From NCBI GenBank assembly GCA_947525975.1, contig CANNVE010000011.1:1-64000 (forward strand): a DNA stretch of 64,000 nt, in the 5' to 3' direction. This document shows, in pieces, positions 30,652 to 42,331 of the stretch. Under the pieces are notes generated by a model. The model was given only the letters and a program-made list of their open reading frames with translations. It was not told the DNA's origin and did not search any database. Both the position numbers and the translations under genes were made by a program. Source of the stretch: an uncultured Muribaculaceae bacterium (GTDB lineage Bacteria > Bacteroidota > Bacteroidia > Bacteroidales > Muribaculaceae). Each line of letters starts with the position of its first letter. Position 1 is the stretch's first letter.

Positions 30652-31734
30652 ATGTTCGACTTTTCTGTTGTAACAACTTGGATCAACCAATTCCTGCTTG
30701 ACACGTGCGGGATGCCCCAGTGGCTCACCACCACCATCGAGTGCGTGCTCATAGGCGTTTGTTTGCTCCTGGCCTACGCTCTGCTGGCCCTATTCTACAT
30801 CATCTACGAGCGTAAGATCTGCGCCTACATACAGTGCCGCGTAGGTCCGGTGCGCGTAGGCCCGTGGGGCTTGCTGCAGGTGTTCGCCGACATGTTCAAG
30901 ATCCTCATCAAGGAGCTTATCCACCTGCAAAACATTGACAAATTTCTTTTCGCGCTGGCGCCCTACCTGGTGATTATCGCCTCGATGCTCGCTTTCGCCG
31001 TTCTGCCCTGGGGCAATGGCCTTCAGATCATCGATTTTAACATCGGCATCTTCTTCCTCATCGCTGTCAGCTCTATCGGTGTCCTCGGCATCCTGCTCGC
31101 CGGCTGGTCATCTTCTAACAAATTCACGCTTATCGGTGCGATGCGCTCCGGCGCACAAATGGTCAGCTACGAGCTCTCTATAGGCTTGTCGATTCTGACT
31201 ATGGTGTGTCTCGCGGGCACTATGTCGGTAGGCGGCATAGTATCTGAGCAGGCTGACCTATGGTTTATCTTCAAAGGCCACATTCCGGCCGTCATAGCAT
31301 TCATTGTTTATCTCATCGCCGCTACTGCGGAAACCAACCGTGGCCCGTTTGACCTTCCTGAGGCTGAGAGCGAGCTCACCGCCGGCTACCACACTGAGTA
31401 TTCAGGCATCCACTTCGGCTTCTTCTATCTGGCCGAGTACCTCAATCTCTTCATCGTGTCGGGCGTGGCTTCTCTGATGTTCCTCGGCGGCTGGATGCCC
31501 CTGCACATTCCCGGCTGGGAAGGCTTCAACCATGTGATGGACTATATTCCCTCGATTGTGTGGTTCCTGGGCAAGTGCTTCCTGCTGTCGTATGTGATCA
31601 TCTGGTTCAAGTGGACATTCCCCCGCATCCGCATCGACAACATGCTGGCGCTGGAATGGAAATACCTGCTGCCCATCAACCTTGTCAACCTTGTGCTGAT
31701 GGTGCTGGTGATTGCCTTCAACCTCCATTTTTAA
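30652..31734 (+). CDS. nuoH: NADH-quinone oxidoreductase subunit H
   Basis: [48 protein letters not shown]. Confidence 0.96.
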   Translation: MFDFSVVTTWINQFLLDTCGMPQWLTTTIECVLIGVCLLLAYALLALFYIIYERKICAYIQCRVGPVRVGPWGLLQVFADMFKILIKELIHLQNIDKFLFALAPYLVIIASMLAFAVLPWGNGLQIIDFNIGIFFLIAVSSIGVLGILLAGWSSSNKFTLIGAMRSGAQMVSYELSIGLSILTMVCLAGTMSVGGIVSEQADLWFIFKGHIPAVIAFIVYLIAATAETNRGPFDLPEAESELTAGYHTEYSGIHFGFFYLAEYLNLFIVSGVASLMFLGGWMPLHIPGWEGFNHVMDYIPSIVWFLGKCFLLSYVIIWFKWTFPRIRIDNMLALEWKYLLPINLVNLVLMVLVIAFNLHF

Positions 31735-31780
31735 CGATTGACAAATTGTCACAATCTTAAGCGAAATTTATAAAAGCTAA

Positions 31781-33289
<1,509 letters not shown>

Positions 33290-33321
33290 ATAAATCAACA
33301 ATCAACCCATCAGACACTGAA

Positions 33322-33558
33322 ATGACACTTAAGATAATATCGGCCAAGGAAATCGTCTTTGAAGGGCAGGCTCGCAGCGTGACTCTGCCCGGATCGGTGG
33401 GCGCTTTCACTGTCCTTGACCGTCACGCATCGCTGATCTCCACGCTTGCTGCCGGCAACATTGTCTATAAGGATGAGCAAGACCGCGAGCACACCATCGA
33501 GGTGCCCGGCGGCATTGCCGACATCGACAATAATATCGTTTCAGTGTGTATATATTGA
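33322..33558 (+). CDS. atpC: F1Fo ATP synthase subunit epsilon (short, beta-sandwich only)
   Basis: 78 aa; VTLPGSVGAFTVLDRHASLIS; directly after atpD. Confidence 0.88.
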   Translation: MTLKIISAKEIVFEGQARSVTLPGSVGAFTVLDRHASLISTLAAGNIVYKDEQDREHTIEVPGGIADIDNNIVSVCIY

Positions 33559-34748
33559 TGAATATGAATCGCTTCCTTAAGATATTTTTCCTTTTGGCCC
33601 TCGCCATCTGCTCATTCTCGGCACGTGCTGCCGAGCCGGAGTCTGACGCGCAGGCTGCTGCCGACCAGGCTGCTGTGGCCGCGGAGGCGCGCCTCGAAGC
33701 CGAGGCTGCCACCGAGGGAGAAGAGCAGATCGATGCCAAAAAGATAATTTTTGAGCATCTTGGTGACGGATATGGCTGGGAAGTGCCGTTCAATCATCAT
33801 GTGCGCATACCCCTTCCCATCATCGTCAGGGCTAAGGACGGAGGATTCCATGTGTTTTCTTCGGCCCGTGTGCAGCACGGCGAGGTCTACGCCTCTTCAG
33901 GCGCTGATTTCATGATTGCCCCCGAAGGCGCTGATCATCAGGGCAAGGTGGTGCAGATTTTGGCCGACGGCGAGTTCTATCGTCCGCTCGACCTCTCTAT
34001 CACTAAGAACGTGGCCGCGCTCTTCGTTTCGATGATTCTCGTAATCGGTCTCATGCTTTGGCTCGCATCGTGGTATAAGCGCAACGGCTTCCGCAGCCCC
34101 CGCAAGGGTCTTGGCGCCGTAGAGACATGCGTAGAATTTGTCTACAACGGCGTAGTGAAGTCAACTCTTAAGGAAGATGCCCCGCGCTTCGCTCCCTATC
34201 TGCTCACGGCCTTCTTCTTCATTCTCGGCATGAACCTCCTGGGGCTTATCGTGGTCTTCCCCGGCGGCGCCAACCTCACAGGCAACATAGCTGTGACTCT
34301 GGTGCTGGCAGTGCTCACATTCCTTGTGACCAACATCTTCGGCACAAAAGAATACTGGAAAGAGATATTTTGGCCCGAGGTGCCCCTTTGGCTTAAGGTG
34401 CCACTTCCCATCATGCCTGTGATCGAGATATTCGGCATGTTCACCAAGCCGGCCGCGCTCACAGTGCGTCTTTTCGCCAATATGATGGGCGGCCACATGA
34501 TCGTGATAGTGCTGACGCTCCTCATTTTCATATTCTCATACATGAGCCCCGTGGCCGGCGGTCTCACCACAGTGGTATCGGTGGGCTTTTCGGTGTTCAT
34601 GCTTCTGATCGACGTGCTTGTGAGCTTTATTCAGGCCTACGTGTTCACGATGCTTTCCACCATCTTCATCTCTCTTGCGCAGGCCAAGGCCCACGGCCAT
34701 GAGAAGAAGGAGAGTGTGGCCAAAGCCATCGAAGACGCTCTTGTGTAA
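33546..34748 (+). CDS. atpB: F1Fo ATP synthase subunit a
   Basis: LTVRLFANMMGGHMIV; SFIQAYVFTMLSTIFISLA; long N-terminal extracytoplasmic extension. Confidence 0.93.
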   Translation: MYILMNMNRFLKIFFLLALAICSFSARAAEPESDAQAAADQAAVAAEARLEAEAATEGEEQIDAKKIIFEHLGDGYGWEVPFNHHVRIPLPIIVRAKDGGFHVFSSARVQHGEVYASSGADFMIAPEGADHQGKVVQILADGEFYRPLDLSITKNVAALFVSMILVIGLMLWLASWYKRNGFRSPRKGLGAVETCVEFVYNGVVKSTLKEDAPRFAPYLLTAFFFILGMNLLGLIVVFPGGANLTGNIAVTLVLAVLTFLVTNIFGTKEYWKEIFWPEVPLWLKVPLPIMPVIEIFGMFTKPAALTVRLFANMMGGHMIVIVLTLLIFIFSYMSPVAGGLTTVVSVGFSVFMLLIDVLVSFIQAYVFTMLSTIFISLAQAKAHGHEKKESVAKAIEDALV

Positions 34749-34793
34749 GGTCAGCGCACATAGACAAAATTGAAATTAAACAAAACAAAATAA

Positions 34794-35057
<264 letters not shown>

Positions 35058-35075
35058 TCATTTAAGCATACCTGA

Positions 35076-35573
35076 ATGGAATTATTCGCCCCCGACTTCG
35101 GCCTCGTCTTCTGGATGTTTGTGTCGTTCGGCATTCTCTTCCTTGTCCTTTGGAAGTTTGCCTGGCCGGTCATCCTCAAATCTCTCGACCAGCGTGCCGA
35201 CCTCATCGACAAGGGCGTGGAGTATGCTCAAAACGCTAAGGCACAGCTCGACAACGCACGCCAGCAGGCTCAGGAAGTGATCACTGACGCCCGCAAGCAG
35301 CAGGCTGATATGCTGCGCGAGGCCGACAAGATGAAAAACCAGATCATCGAGGAAGCCCGCTCGCAGGCCCAGCAAGAGGCCCAGAAGGTGATGGACCAGG
35401 CCAAGCTCTCGATACAGCAGCAGCAGAAAGAGGCCGAGCAGGCCTTCCGCGACTCTGTAAGCGACTTCGCCCTGCAGATCGCCTCAAAGGTAGTGAAGCA
35501 GGAAATGGCCGATCCCAAGGCTCAATCTAAACTCGTATCCTCTCTTTTGAACGAGATGGAGGGTAAAAACTGA
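35076..35573 (+). CDS. atpF: F1Fo ATP synthase subunit b
   Basis: N-terminal TM, then coiled-coil A/Q/K/E-rich stalk; operon position. Confidence 0.92.
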   Translation: MELFAPDFGLVFWMFVSFGILFLVLWKFAWPVILKSLDQRADLIDKGVEYAQNAKAQLDNARQQAQEVITDARKQQADMLREADKMKNQIIEEARSQAQQEAQKVMDQAKLSIQQQQKEAEQAFRDSVSDFALQIASKVVKQEMADPKAQSKLVSSLLNEMEGKN

Positions 35574-35578
35574 CTCTG

Positions 35579-36121
35579 ATGGATCAAGGACTTATACCCA
35601 AGCGCTACGCCAAAGCCATCTATGAGGTGGCTTTGGCCGGCGGGGCTCAAAAAGAGCTTTACGGCGAGATGCAGCGCATATCATCGGCTTTCGCCGCGGA
35701 GCCCGGGCTCAACCCCACGCTCAACAATCCGTTTGTCTCCGTAGCCGACAAGGTGGCGCTGATAAAGGCCGCCGCAGGCGGCGACACCGCTATCCTCGGC
35801 AGGGTGCTTGAGCTTTTGAGACAAAACGGCCGCATAGGCTTGATGCGCGACATAGCCGTGGCCTATGAGAGCATCTACCGCAAGGAAAACAAGATTTTCC
35901 GCGTGGTGGTGACAGCAGCCGCCCCTATGGACGAGGCTGAAGAGAAGAGGCTAAAGGACATGATAGTCTCGCACCTCGACGGCGGCGCGATGGAGTATAC
36001 CTTCCGCGTAGATCCCGATCTGATCGGCGGCTTCACAGTCAGCATCGAAAACGAGCGACTCGACGCCTCTGTCAAGAATGAATTGAAACAACTGCGTCTT
36101 AAACTTTTAAGAAATAATTAG
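35579..36121 (+). CDS. atpH: F1Fo ATP synthase subunit delta
   Basis: [16 protein letters not shown]...; C-terminal [33 protein letters not shown]. Confidence 0.93.
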   Translation: MDQGLIPKRYAKAIYEVALAGGAQKELYGEMQRISSAFAAEPGLNPTLNNPFVSVADKVALIKAAAGGDTAILGRVLELLRQNGRIGLMRDIAVAYESIYRKENKIFRVVVTAAAPMDEAEEKRLKDMIVSHLDGGAMEYTFRVDPDLIGGFTVSIENERLDASVKNELKQLRLKLLRNN

Positions 36122-36129
36122 GCATCAAA

Positions 36130-37707
36130 ATGATAAATCCAAGCGAGATTTCCGCCGTTCTGAAACAGCAACTCGAAAATGTCAACTCGAAGGTGGCCTT
36201 CGAGGAAGTCGGCACTGTGCTTGAAGTAGGCGACGGCGTGGCCCACGTCTACGGCCTCGACAATGTCAGGGCCAACGAGCTTGTGGAGTTTGAGAACGGT
36301 GTCAAGGGCGTCGCCCTCAACCTCGAAGAGAGCAACGTCGGTGTGATTTTGCTCAACAATGTCAATAAAGTCACCGAAAACATGACAGTCCGCCGCACCG
36401 GAGAAATCGCTTCCATTCCCGTGGGAGAAGGCTTGCTCGGACGCGTCATCAACGTGCTTGGCGAGCCCATCGACGGTCGCGGCCCCATACAGGGCGAACT
36501 CCTGCGCATGCCTCTTGAGCGCAAGGCGCCCGGCGTGATCTATCGCCAGCCCGTGAACCAGCCTCTGCAGACCGGCATCAAGGCTATCGACTCTATGGTG
36601 CCTATCGGTCGCGGACAGCGCGAGCTCATCATCGGCGACCGCCAGATCGGCAAGACAGCCATCGCCATCGACACTATCATCAACCAGCGCTCTAACTATG
36701 AGGCAGGCAAGCCTGTATACTGCATCTATGTGGCCATCGGCCAAAAGGCTTCTTCAATCGCCGCCCTCGTGGAGACTCTGCGTCAGCACGGAGCGCTCGA
36801 CTACACGGTGGTAGTGGCCGCATCGGCTTCCGACTCGGCTTCGATGCGCTATTATTCACCTTTCGCCGGAGTCGCCATCGGCGAATATTTCCGCGATACC
36901 GGCCGCGACGCCCTCATCGTCTATGATGACCTCTCGAAGCAGGCCGTGGCATATCGCGAGATTTCTCTTATCCTCAAGCGTCCTTCGGGCCGCGAGGCAT
37001 ATCCGGGCGACATTTTCTACCTGCATTCTCGCCTGCTCGAGCGAGCAGCCAAAATCATCGACAACCAGGAGATCGCCTCAAAGATGAATGACCTCCCCGC
37101 CGTGCTCAAAGACAAGGTGAAAGGCGGAGGCTCGCTCACCGCTCTTCCCGTGATCGAGACTCAGGCTGGCGACGTTTCGGCCTATATCCCCACCAATGTG
37201 ATTTCGATCACCGATGGCCAGATATATCTTGAGACATCGCTCTTCAACCGAGGCATCCGCCCCGCCATCAACGTCGGCATTTCTGTGTCGCGCGTAGGCG
37301 GCAACGCACAGATCAAGTCGATGAAGAAAGTGGCCGGAACGCTCAAGATCGATCAGGCTCAGTTCCGCGAGCTCGAGTCGTTCACCAAGTTTGGCGGCGA
37401 CATCGACCCCGTAACAGCGCGCGTAATCGACAAAGGCCGCAAGAACGAACGCCTGCTCATCCAGCCTCAGTATCGACCGATGGCTGTAGAAGACGAAGTA
37501 GCGCTCATCTACTGCGGCGTAAACGGACTTCTGAGCGACGTGCCCCTCGACAAGGTGGCCGAGTTCGAGAAGCGCATGCTGCAGCTGCTCAAGGCCAAAC
37601 ACCGCGAAGACGTGCTGGCCGTGATCAAGCAGGGCAAGCTCACCGACGATGTCACAGCCAAGCTCACCGCAGCCGCCAATGAGGTGGCAGGCGCTCTGGC
37701 TGATTAA
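36130..37707 (+). CDS. atpA: F1Fo ATP synthase subunit alpha
   Basis: [34 protein letters not shown]. Confidence 0.98.
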   Translation: MINPSEISAVLKQQLENVNSKVAFEEVGTVLEVGDGVAHVYGLDNVRANELVEFENGVKGVALNLEESNVGVILLNNVNKVTENMTVRRTGEIASIPVGEGLLGRVINVLGEPIDGRGPIQGELLRMPLERKAPGVIYRQPVNQPLQTGIKAIDSMVPIGRGQRELIIGDRQIGKTAIAIDTIINQRSNYEAGKPVYCIYVAIGQKASSIAALVETLRQHGALDYTVVVAASASDSASMRYYSPFAGVAIGEYFRDTGRDALIVYDDLSKQAVAYREISLILKRPSGREAYPGDIFYLHSRLLERAAKIIDNQEIASKMNDLPAVLKDKVKGGGSLTALPVIETQAGDVSAYIPTNVISITDGQIYLETSLFNRGIRPAINVGISVSRVGGNAQIKSMKKVAGTLKIDQAQFRELESFTKFGGDIDPVTARVIDKGRKNERLLIQPQYRPMAVEDEVALIYCGVNGLLSDVPLDKVAEFEKRMLQLLKAKHREDVLAVIKQGKLTDDVTAKLTAAANEVAGALAD

Positions 37708-37720
37708 AAGCACCCACAAA

Positions 37721-37748
37721 TCCGCGCCGCCCTCCGCGGCGGCGCGGA
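37721..37748 (+). promoter_or_regulatory. Very GC-rich perfect hairpin between atpA and atpG
   Basis: tccgcgccgcc-ctccgc-ggcggcgcgga, 11-bp perfect arms. Confidence 0.75.
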
Positions 37749-37824
37749 AAATAAATATCTGGCGGCCCAGCGGGCTGACCGAGCAATGACAATAACGAAA
37801 TCAATCATATTCCAACCACTATAA

Positions 37825-38703
37825 ATGGCAACACTGCGAGAATTAAAAGGACGCATCGGATCGGTAGCCTCGTCGGAGAAAATCACGGGCGCCATGAAGA
37901 TGATATCGTCAGCCAAGATGCACAAGGCCGAGAGCGAGCTCAAGCGCCTGCTCCCGTTCCGCAGGCAGATCCAGGCAATTATCGCCAATCTCCTAAGCAG
38001 CGACGCTCAGTTCTCGTCGCCTCTGACAGAGAGCGCACCTGTCGAAAGAATGGCGATCGTGGTGTTAGGCAGCGACGACGGCCTCTGCGGAGCCTACAAT
38101 GCCAACATGGCCAAGTACCTGAAGGCTCACATCGACCAGCTGCGCGCTGACATGGGGCTCGGCCTGAAGATTGACATCTATCCGGTGGGCAAAAAGATGG
38201 TGAAGGCTATGCTCAAACTCGCTGACGCCAACACCCGTGTGCTCACTGACTCCGAAGTCAACACCAAGAGCTCGGGCGAGAAGGTGAAAGCATTCAACAA
38301 CCTCCTTGTTGAGAAATTTTTGTCGAAGGAAGTGCAGCGCGTCGACCTGGCATATATGAATTTCAAGTCGATAAGCCGGCAGGTGCCGGTGGCCGAGCAG
38401 ATGATGCCCGTGCGTCCAGAGATGTTTGGCGATGACAGCGGCCATGTGAAGCCATATCTGTTTGAGCCTGACGCAAACACCATCTACGGAGTGGTGCTTC
38501 CGATGTTCCTGCTGTCGACCCTCGAAGAGGTATTCGGCGAGAACCGAGCCTCGGAGCAGGCTGCCCGCGTGATGGCCATGCAGAGCGCCAACGACAACGC
38601 CAAGAAGCTCCTCGACCAGCTGCAGCTCGAATACAACAAACTTCGCCAGCAAAGCATCACCAATGAGCTTCTCGACATCGTCGGAGGCCAGAAACGCGAT
38701 TAA
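37825..38703 (+). CDS. atpG: F1Fo ATP synthase subunit gamma
   Basis: LRELKGRIGSVASSEKITGAMKMISSAKM; C-terminal LQLEYNKLRQQSITNELLDIVGG. Confidence 0.95.
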   Translation: MATLRELKGRIGSVASSEKITGAMKMISSAKMHKAESELKRLLPFRRQIQAIIANLLSSDAQFSSPLTESAPVERMAIVVLGSDDGLCGAYNANMAKYLKAHIDQLRADMGLGLKIDIYPVGKKMVKAMLKLADANTRVLTDSEVNTKSSGEKVKAFNNLLVEKFLSKEVQRVDLAYMNFKSISRQVPVAEQMMPVRPEMFGDDSGHVKPYLFEPDANTIYGVVLPMFLLSTLEEVFGENRASEQAARVMAMQSANDNAKKLLDQLQLEYNKLRQQSITNELLDIVGGQKRD

Positions 38704-38745
38704 TACAAGGCATAAAAACGAAAACCGAAAACTAAACTCAATACA

Positions 38746-39468
38746 ATGGGTAGCGTATCCGAATATTTCAAATCTCTCGGCGCGGGCGTAGTCAGCCTGG
38801 TCAAAGGCCTTCAGGTCACAGGCTCGGAGCTTGTAAAAGGCAAGATCACCGAATACTATCCCGAAGACCGAAACACCTACAAGTGGCCTGAGAGATTCCG
38901 TGCAATCCTCACCCTGGTCTATGACAAGGACGGAAACCACAAGTGCATCGCTTGCGGCACTTGCGAGCGTGTTTGCCCCAACGGCACAATCCATCTTGAC
39001 ACAAAGATGGTAGAGACATGGGATGGCAAGAAGAAAAAGAAGCTCGACAAATACTTCTACGATCTCGGCACTTGCACATTCTGCGATCTCTGCGTCACTA
39101 ACTGCCCCACCGACGCGTTGGCGTTCAGCAACGATTTCGAGCAGGCAGTCTTCACACGCGAAAAACTTCTTAAGAAACTCAACTACCTGCCCGAGAAGGA
39201 GGAGCCCAAGCCCACGCCCGAGCAGATAGCCAAGCTGCAGGCCGAGAAGGAGGCCAAGATAGCCGCCGCCAAAGCCGCCGCAGCAGCGAAGGCTGCAGCA
39301 GCCGGCGCTGCCCCCGCAGCCGCTCCCGCCGTCAACGACAAGCTCGCAGCCGCAATCGAGAAGGCCAAGCAGGCCGTGGCCGACGCCGCCACTCCCGAGG
39401 AGAAGGCTGCAGCCCAGGCCAAGCTCGACAAGATCGAGGCTGCCCTCAAAGCCAAGGGCGCTATGTGA
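38746..39468 (+). CDS. nuoI: NADH-quinone oxidoreductase subunit I with Ala/Lys-rich C-terminal tail
   Basis: Two 4Fe-4S motifs CIACGTCERVCP and CTFCDLCVTNCP; tail AKLQAEKEAKIAAAKAAAAAKAAAAG... Confidence 0.94.
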   Translation: MGSVSEYFKSLGAGVVSLVKGLQVTGSELVKGKITEYYPEDRNTYKWPERFRAILTLVYDKDGNHKCIACGTCERVCPNGTIHLDTKMVETWDGKKKKKLDKYFYDLGTCTFCDLCVTNCPTDALAFSNDFEQAVFTREKLLKKLNYLPEKEEPKPTPEQIAKLQAEKEAKIAAAKAAAAAKAAAAGAAPAAAPAVNDKLAAAIEKAKQAVADAATPEEKAAAQAKLDKIEAALKAKGAM

Positions 39469-39521
39469 TGCCTTGCGCGTAACCGCATAATCATCGAAAG
39501 AAATAATAAAACAATCAATAT

Positions 39522-40034
39522 ATGGATTCAGTAGGAAGTATCATTCTGTATGTGGTCATCGCCCTTGTGATGATCGCTTGCTCGGTACTCGCTGTCACCA
39601 CCCGCAAGATCCTGCGTGCGGCCACCTATCTGCTGTTCACCCTCTTCGCCGCCGCCGCGCTTTATTTCATGCTCGGCTACGAATTCCTGGGTGCGGTGCA
39701 GATAGCGGTCTATGCCGGAGGCATTGTGGTGCTATTCGTCTTCGCAATCTTGCTGACGTCTAAGCCCGGTGACAAGGCCGAGAAACTCACCTCTAAATCT
39801 CACACTCTCGGCATGGTGGCCGCGCTGGCGATGCTTTGCGTCGCAGGCTATGGCCTTGTCAAGCAAGTGATCAGCGCCACAGCGATGCCCCAGATGGCAG
39901 AGCAGACGATGGCGGAGGTGGGAGAAACTCTCATGGGCACCGGACACGCCCAGTATCTGCTCCCCTTCGAGGCAGTGAGCGTCTTGTTGTTGGCATGTAT
40001 AATCGGTGGCGTTGTGATCGCCCGTAAACGTTGA
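39522..40034 (+). CDS. nuoJ: NADH-quinone oxidoreductase subunit J
   Basis: QIAVYAGGIVVLFVFAILLTS; operon context. Confidence 0.93.
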   Translation: MDSVGSIILYVVIALVMIACSVLAVTTRKILRAATYLLFTLFAAAALYFMLGYEFLGAVQIAVYAGGIVVLFVFAILLTSKPGDKAEKLTSKSHTLGMVAALAMLCVAGYGLVKQVISATAMPQMAEQTMAEVGETLMGTGHAQYLLPFEAVSVLLLACIIGGVVIARKR

Positions 40035-40040
40035 CGCATT

Positions 40041-40352
40041 ATGGAGATTACACTGATTTACTGGCTTGTGCCGACCCTCGTGATGTTCTGCTGCGGAGTC
40101 TACGGCTTCATCACCCGCAAGAATATGATCGCGATTCTGATCTCGCTTGAGCTCATGCTCAATGCCGTAGACATCAACTTCGCATTGTTCAACCGTTACC
40201 TGCACCCCGAGATGATGGAGGGCATGTTCTTCACCCTCTTCGCCATCGCCATCGCGGCGGCCGAGACGGCTGTGGCCATCGCCATCATCCTCAATATCTT
40301 CCGCTCCGTGAAGAATGTAGACGTGCAGGGTATTGACCAAATGAAATTCTGA
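40041..40352 (+). CDS. nuoK: NADH-quinone oxidoreductase subunit K
   Basis: ILISLELMLNAVDINFALF; AAAETAVAIAIILNIFR. Confidence 0.95.
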   Translation: MEITLIYWLVPTLVMFCCGVYGFITRKNMIAILISLELMLNAVDINFALFNRYLHPEMMEGMFFTLFAIAIAAAETAVAIAIILNIFRSVKNVDVQGIDQMKF

Positions 40353-40357
40353 GCGCC

Positions 40358-42292
40358 ATGACAACATTAGCTATTCTTATTTTGGCCATCCCCCTCTTCA
40401 TGTTCCTGCTGCTTGGTCTTCTTGGCATGAAGATGAGCCACAAGCTGGCCGGATGGTTGGGCTGCCTTGGCATGGGCACTACCCTGGTGCTGGCTTACAC
40501 CACAGCCTTCACCTATTATTTCGACCCCGAATACACCTCCGAGATCGGTCAGCGCCTGCAGGTGCTTCTCTTCAACGAGACCTGGCTCCAATTCACAGAG
40601 AAGCTTGTGATCAACATCGGCTTCCTGCTTGATCCCATCTCGGCCCTTATGCTTGTTGTGATCACCACGATTTCATTCCTGGTGCATCTCTACTCGCTCG
40701 GATACATGGAGGGCGAGAAAGGCTTCCAGCGCTATTACGCTTTCCTTTCTCTCTTCAGCTTCTCGATGCTTCTGCTCGTGGTGGCCACCAACATCTTCCA
40801 GATGTATATCGGCTGGGAGCTCGTGGGCGCATCTTCTTATCTGCTCATCGGCTTCTACTACACCAAGCATTCGGCTGTTTCGGCCTCGAAGAAGGCATTC
40901 ATCGTGACCCGCTTTGCCGATCTTGGCTTCCTCCTCGGCATTCTCATCCTGTCGTTCTACACCGAGACATTTGACTTCATCACCCTCACGAGCAATCCCG
41001 ACGCCGTGCTCACACGCTTCGGTGGCGCCACATTCATGGGCGCATCGGCTCTCACCTGGGCTTTGATCCTTATCTTCACCGGCGGTATGGGCAAGTCAGC
41101 CATGATGCCTCTGCACATCTGGCTTCCCGACGCTATGGAAGGCCCCACACCCGTGTCGGCCCTTATCCACGCAGCCACTATGGTTGTGGCAGGCGTGTTC
41201 CTGGTGGCCCGTATGTTCCCGGTCTATCTGCTTGACTTCGACGCCACTCTCTTCATCGTGTGCGTTGGCGGCATCACCGCTTTCTACGCAGCCATGGTGG
41301 CCTGCACCCAGATCGACATCAAGCGCGTGCTCGCATTCTCCACGATTTCGCAGATTGCCTTCATGATGGTTTCGCTCGGCGTAGCCAGCGACGGCATGGG
41401 CATACCCTCTCACCATGGGCTCGGCTACATGGCCTCGATGTTCCACATGTTCACTCACGCCATGTTCAAGGCACTTCTCTTCCTTGGAGCCGGCGCCCTT
41501 ATCCACGCAGTGCACAGCAATGACTACACAGCCATGCACGGCCTGCGCAAATACATGCCCATCACCCATGTGACCTTCCTCATCGGCTGTCTCGCAATCG
41601 CGGGCATTCCTCCCTTCTCGGGTTTCTTCTCGAAGGACGAGATTCTGGCTGCCTGCTATCACTGGCATCCCTTCATCGGCCTTTGGATGTCGATGGTTGC
41701 CGGTCTGACGGCCTTCTATATGTTCCGCCTCTACTACCTCATCTTCTGGTGGAAAGAGCACAAGGTGGAGCACGGCCACACTCCCCACGAGGCTCCGCTG
41801 CCTATGCGCATACCTCTGATCTTCCTCGCAGCAGTTTCTGTTGTGGCAGGCTTCATTCCCTTCGGCCACTTCGTGACCTGGGACCGCATGCCCTATGACA
41901 TACATCTCGATCTCGCCGTTGCAGGCTCAAGCATCGGCATCGCTCTTGTAGCTATCTTCATCGCCTACAAGATGTATTGCCACGAAAACAACGCTCCGGC
42001 CAAGATGAAGGCTGCGCTTCCCGCTCTTTGGGATTGGTGCCACCACCGCTTCTACTGGGACGAACTCTATATGTTCATCACCCACAAGATAATCTTCGGC
42101 CTGATCTGCAAGCCCATCGCCTGGTTTGACCGCCACATCATCGACGGCACCATGGATGCCTTCGCAATCGTTACCAACAAGGCATCCTACGCTATACGCG
42201 GCCTCCAGAGCGGTCAGGTGCAGATGTATGTTTGGGTTTATCTCATCGGCGCGCTTCTGCTTGCGGCCGTAGGCATAATTTGTGTATTCTAA
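40358..42292 (+). CDS. nuoL: NADH-quinone oxidoreductase subunit L
   Basis: FIGWELVGASSYLLIGFYY-type motif, LPDAMEGPTPVSALIHAATMVVAGVFL. Confidence 0.96.
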   Translation: MTTLAILILAIPLFMFLLLGLLGMKMSHKLAGWLGCLGMGTTLVLAYTTAFTYYFDPEYTSEIGQRLQVLLFNETWLQFTEKLVINIGFLLDPISALMLVVITTISFLVHLYSLGYMEGEKGFQRYYAFLSLFSFSMLLLVVATNIFQMYIGWELVGASSYLLIGFYYTKHSAVSASKKAFIVTRFADLGFLLGILILSFYTETFDFITLTSNPDAVLTRFGGATFMGASALTWALILIFTGGMGKSAMMPLHIWLPDAMEGPTPVSALIHAATMVVAGVFLVARMFPVYLLDFDATLFIVCVGGITAFYAAMVACTQIDIKRVLAFSTISQIAFMMVSLGVASDGMGIPSHHGLGYMASMFHMFTHAMFKALLFLGAGALIHAVHSNDYTAMHGLRKYMPITHVTFLIGCLAIAGIPPFSGFFSKDEILAACYHWHPFIGLWMSMVAGLTAFYMFRLYYLIFWWKEHKVEHGHTPHEAPLPMRIPLIFLAAVSVVAGFIPFGHFVTWDRMPYDIHLDLAVAGSSIGIALVAIFIAYKMYCHENNAPAKMKAALPALWDWCHHRFYWDELYMFITHKIIFGLICKPIAWFDRHIIDGTMDAFAIVTNKASYAIRGLQSGQVQMYVWVYLIGALLLAAVGIICVF

Positions 42293-42331
42293 TGACAGCC
42301 CCGCGCTAATCCTAAAAAATACGTTTTTGCA

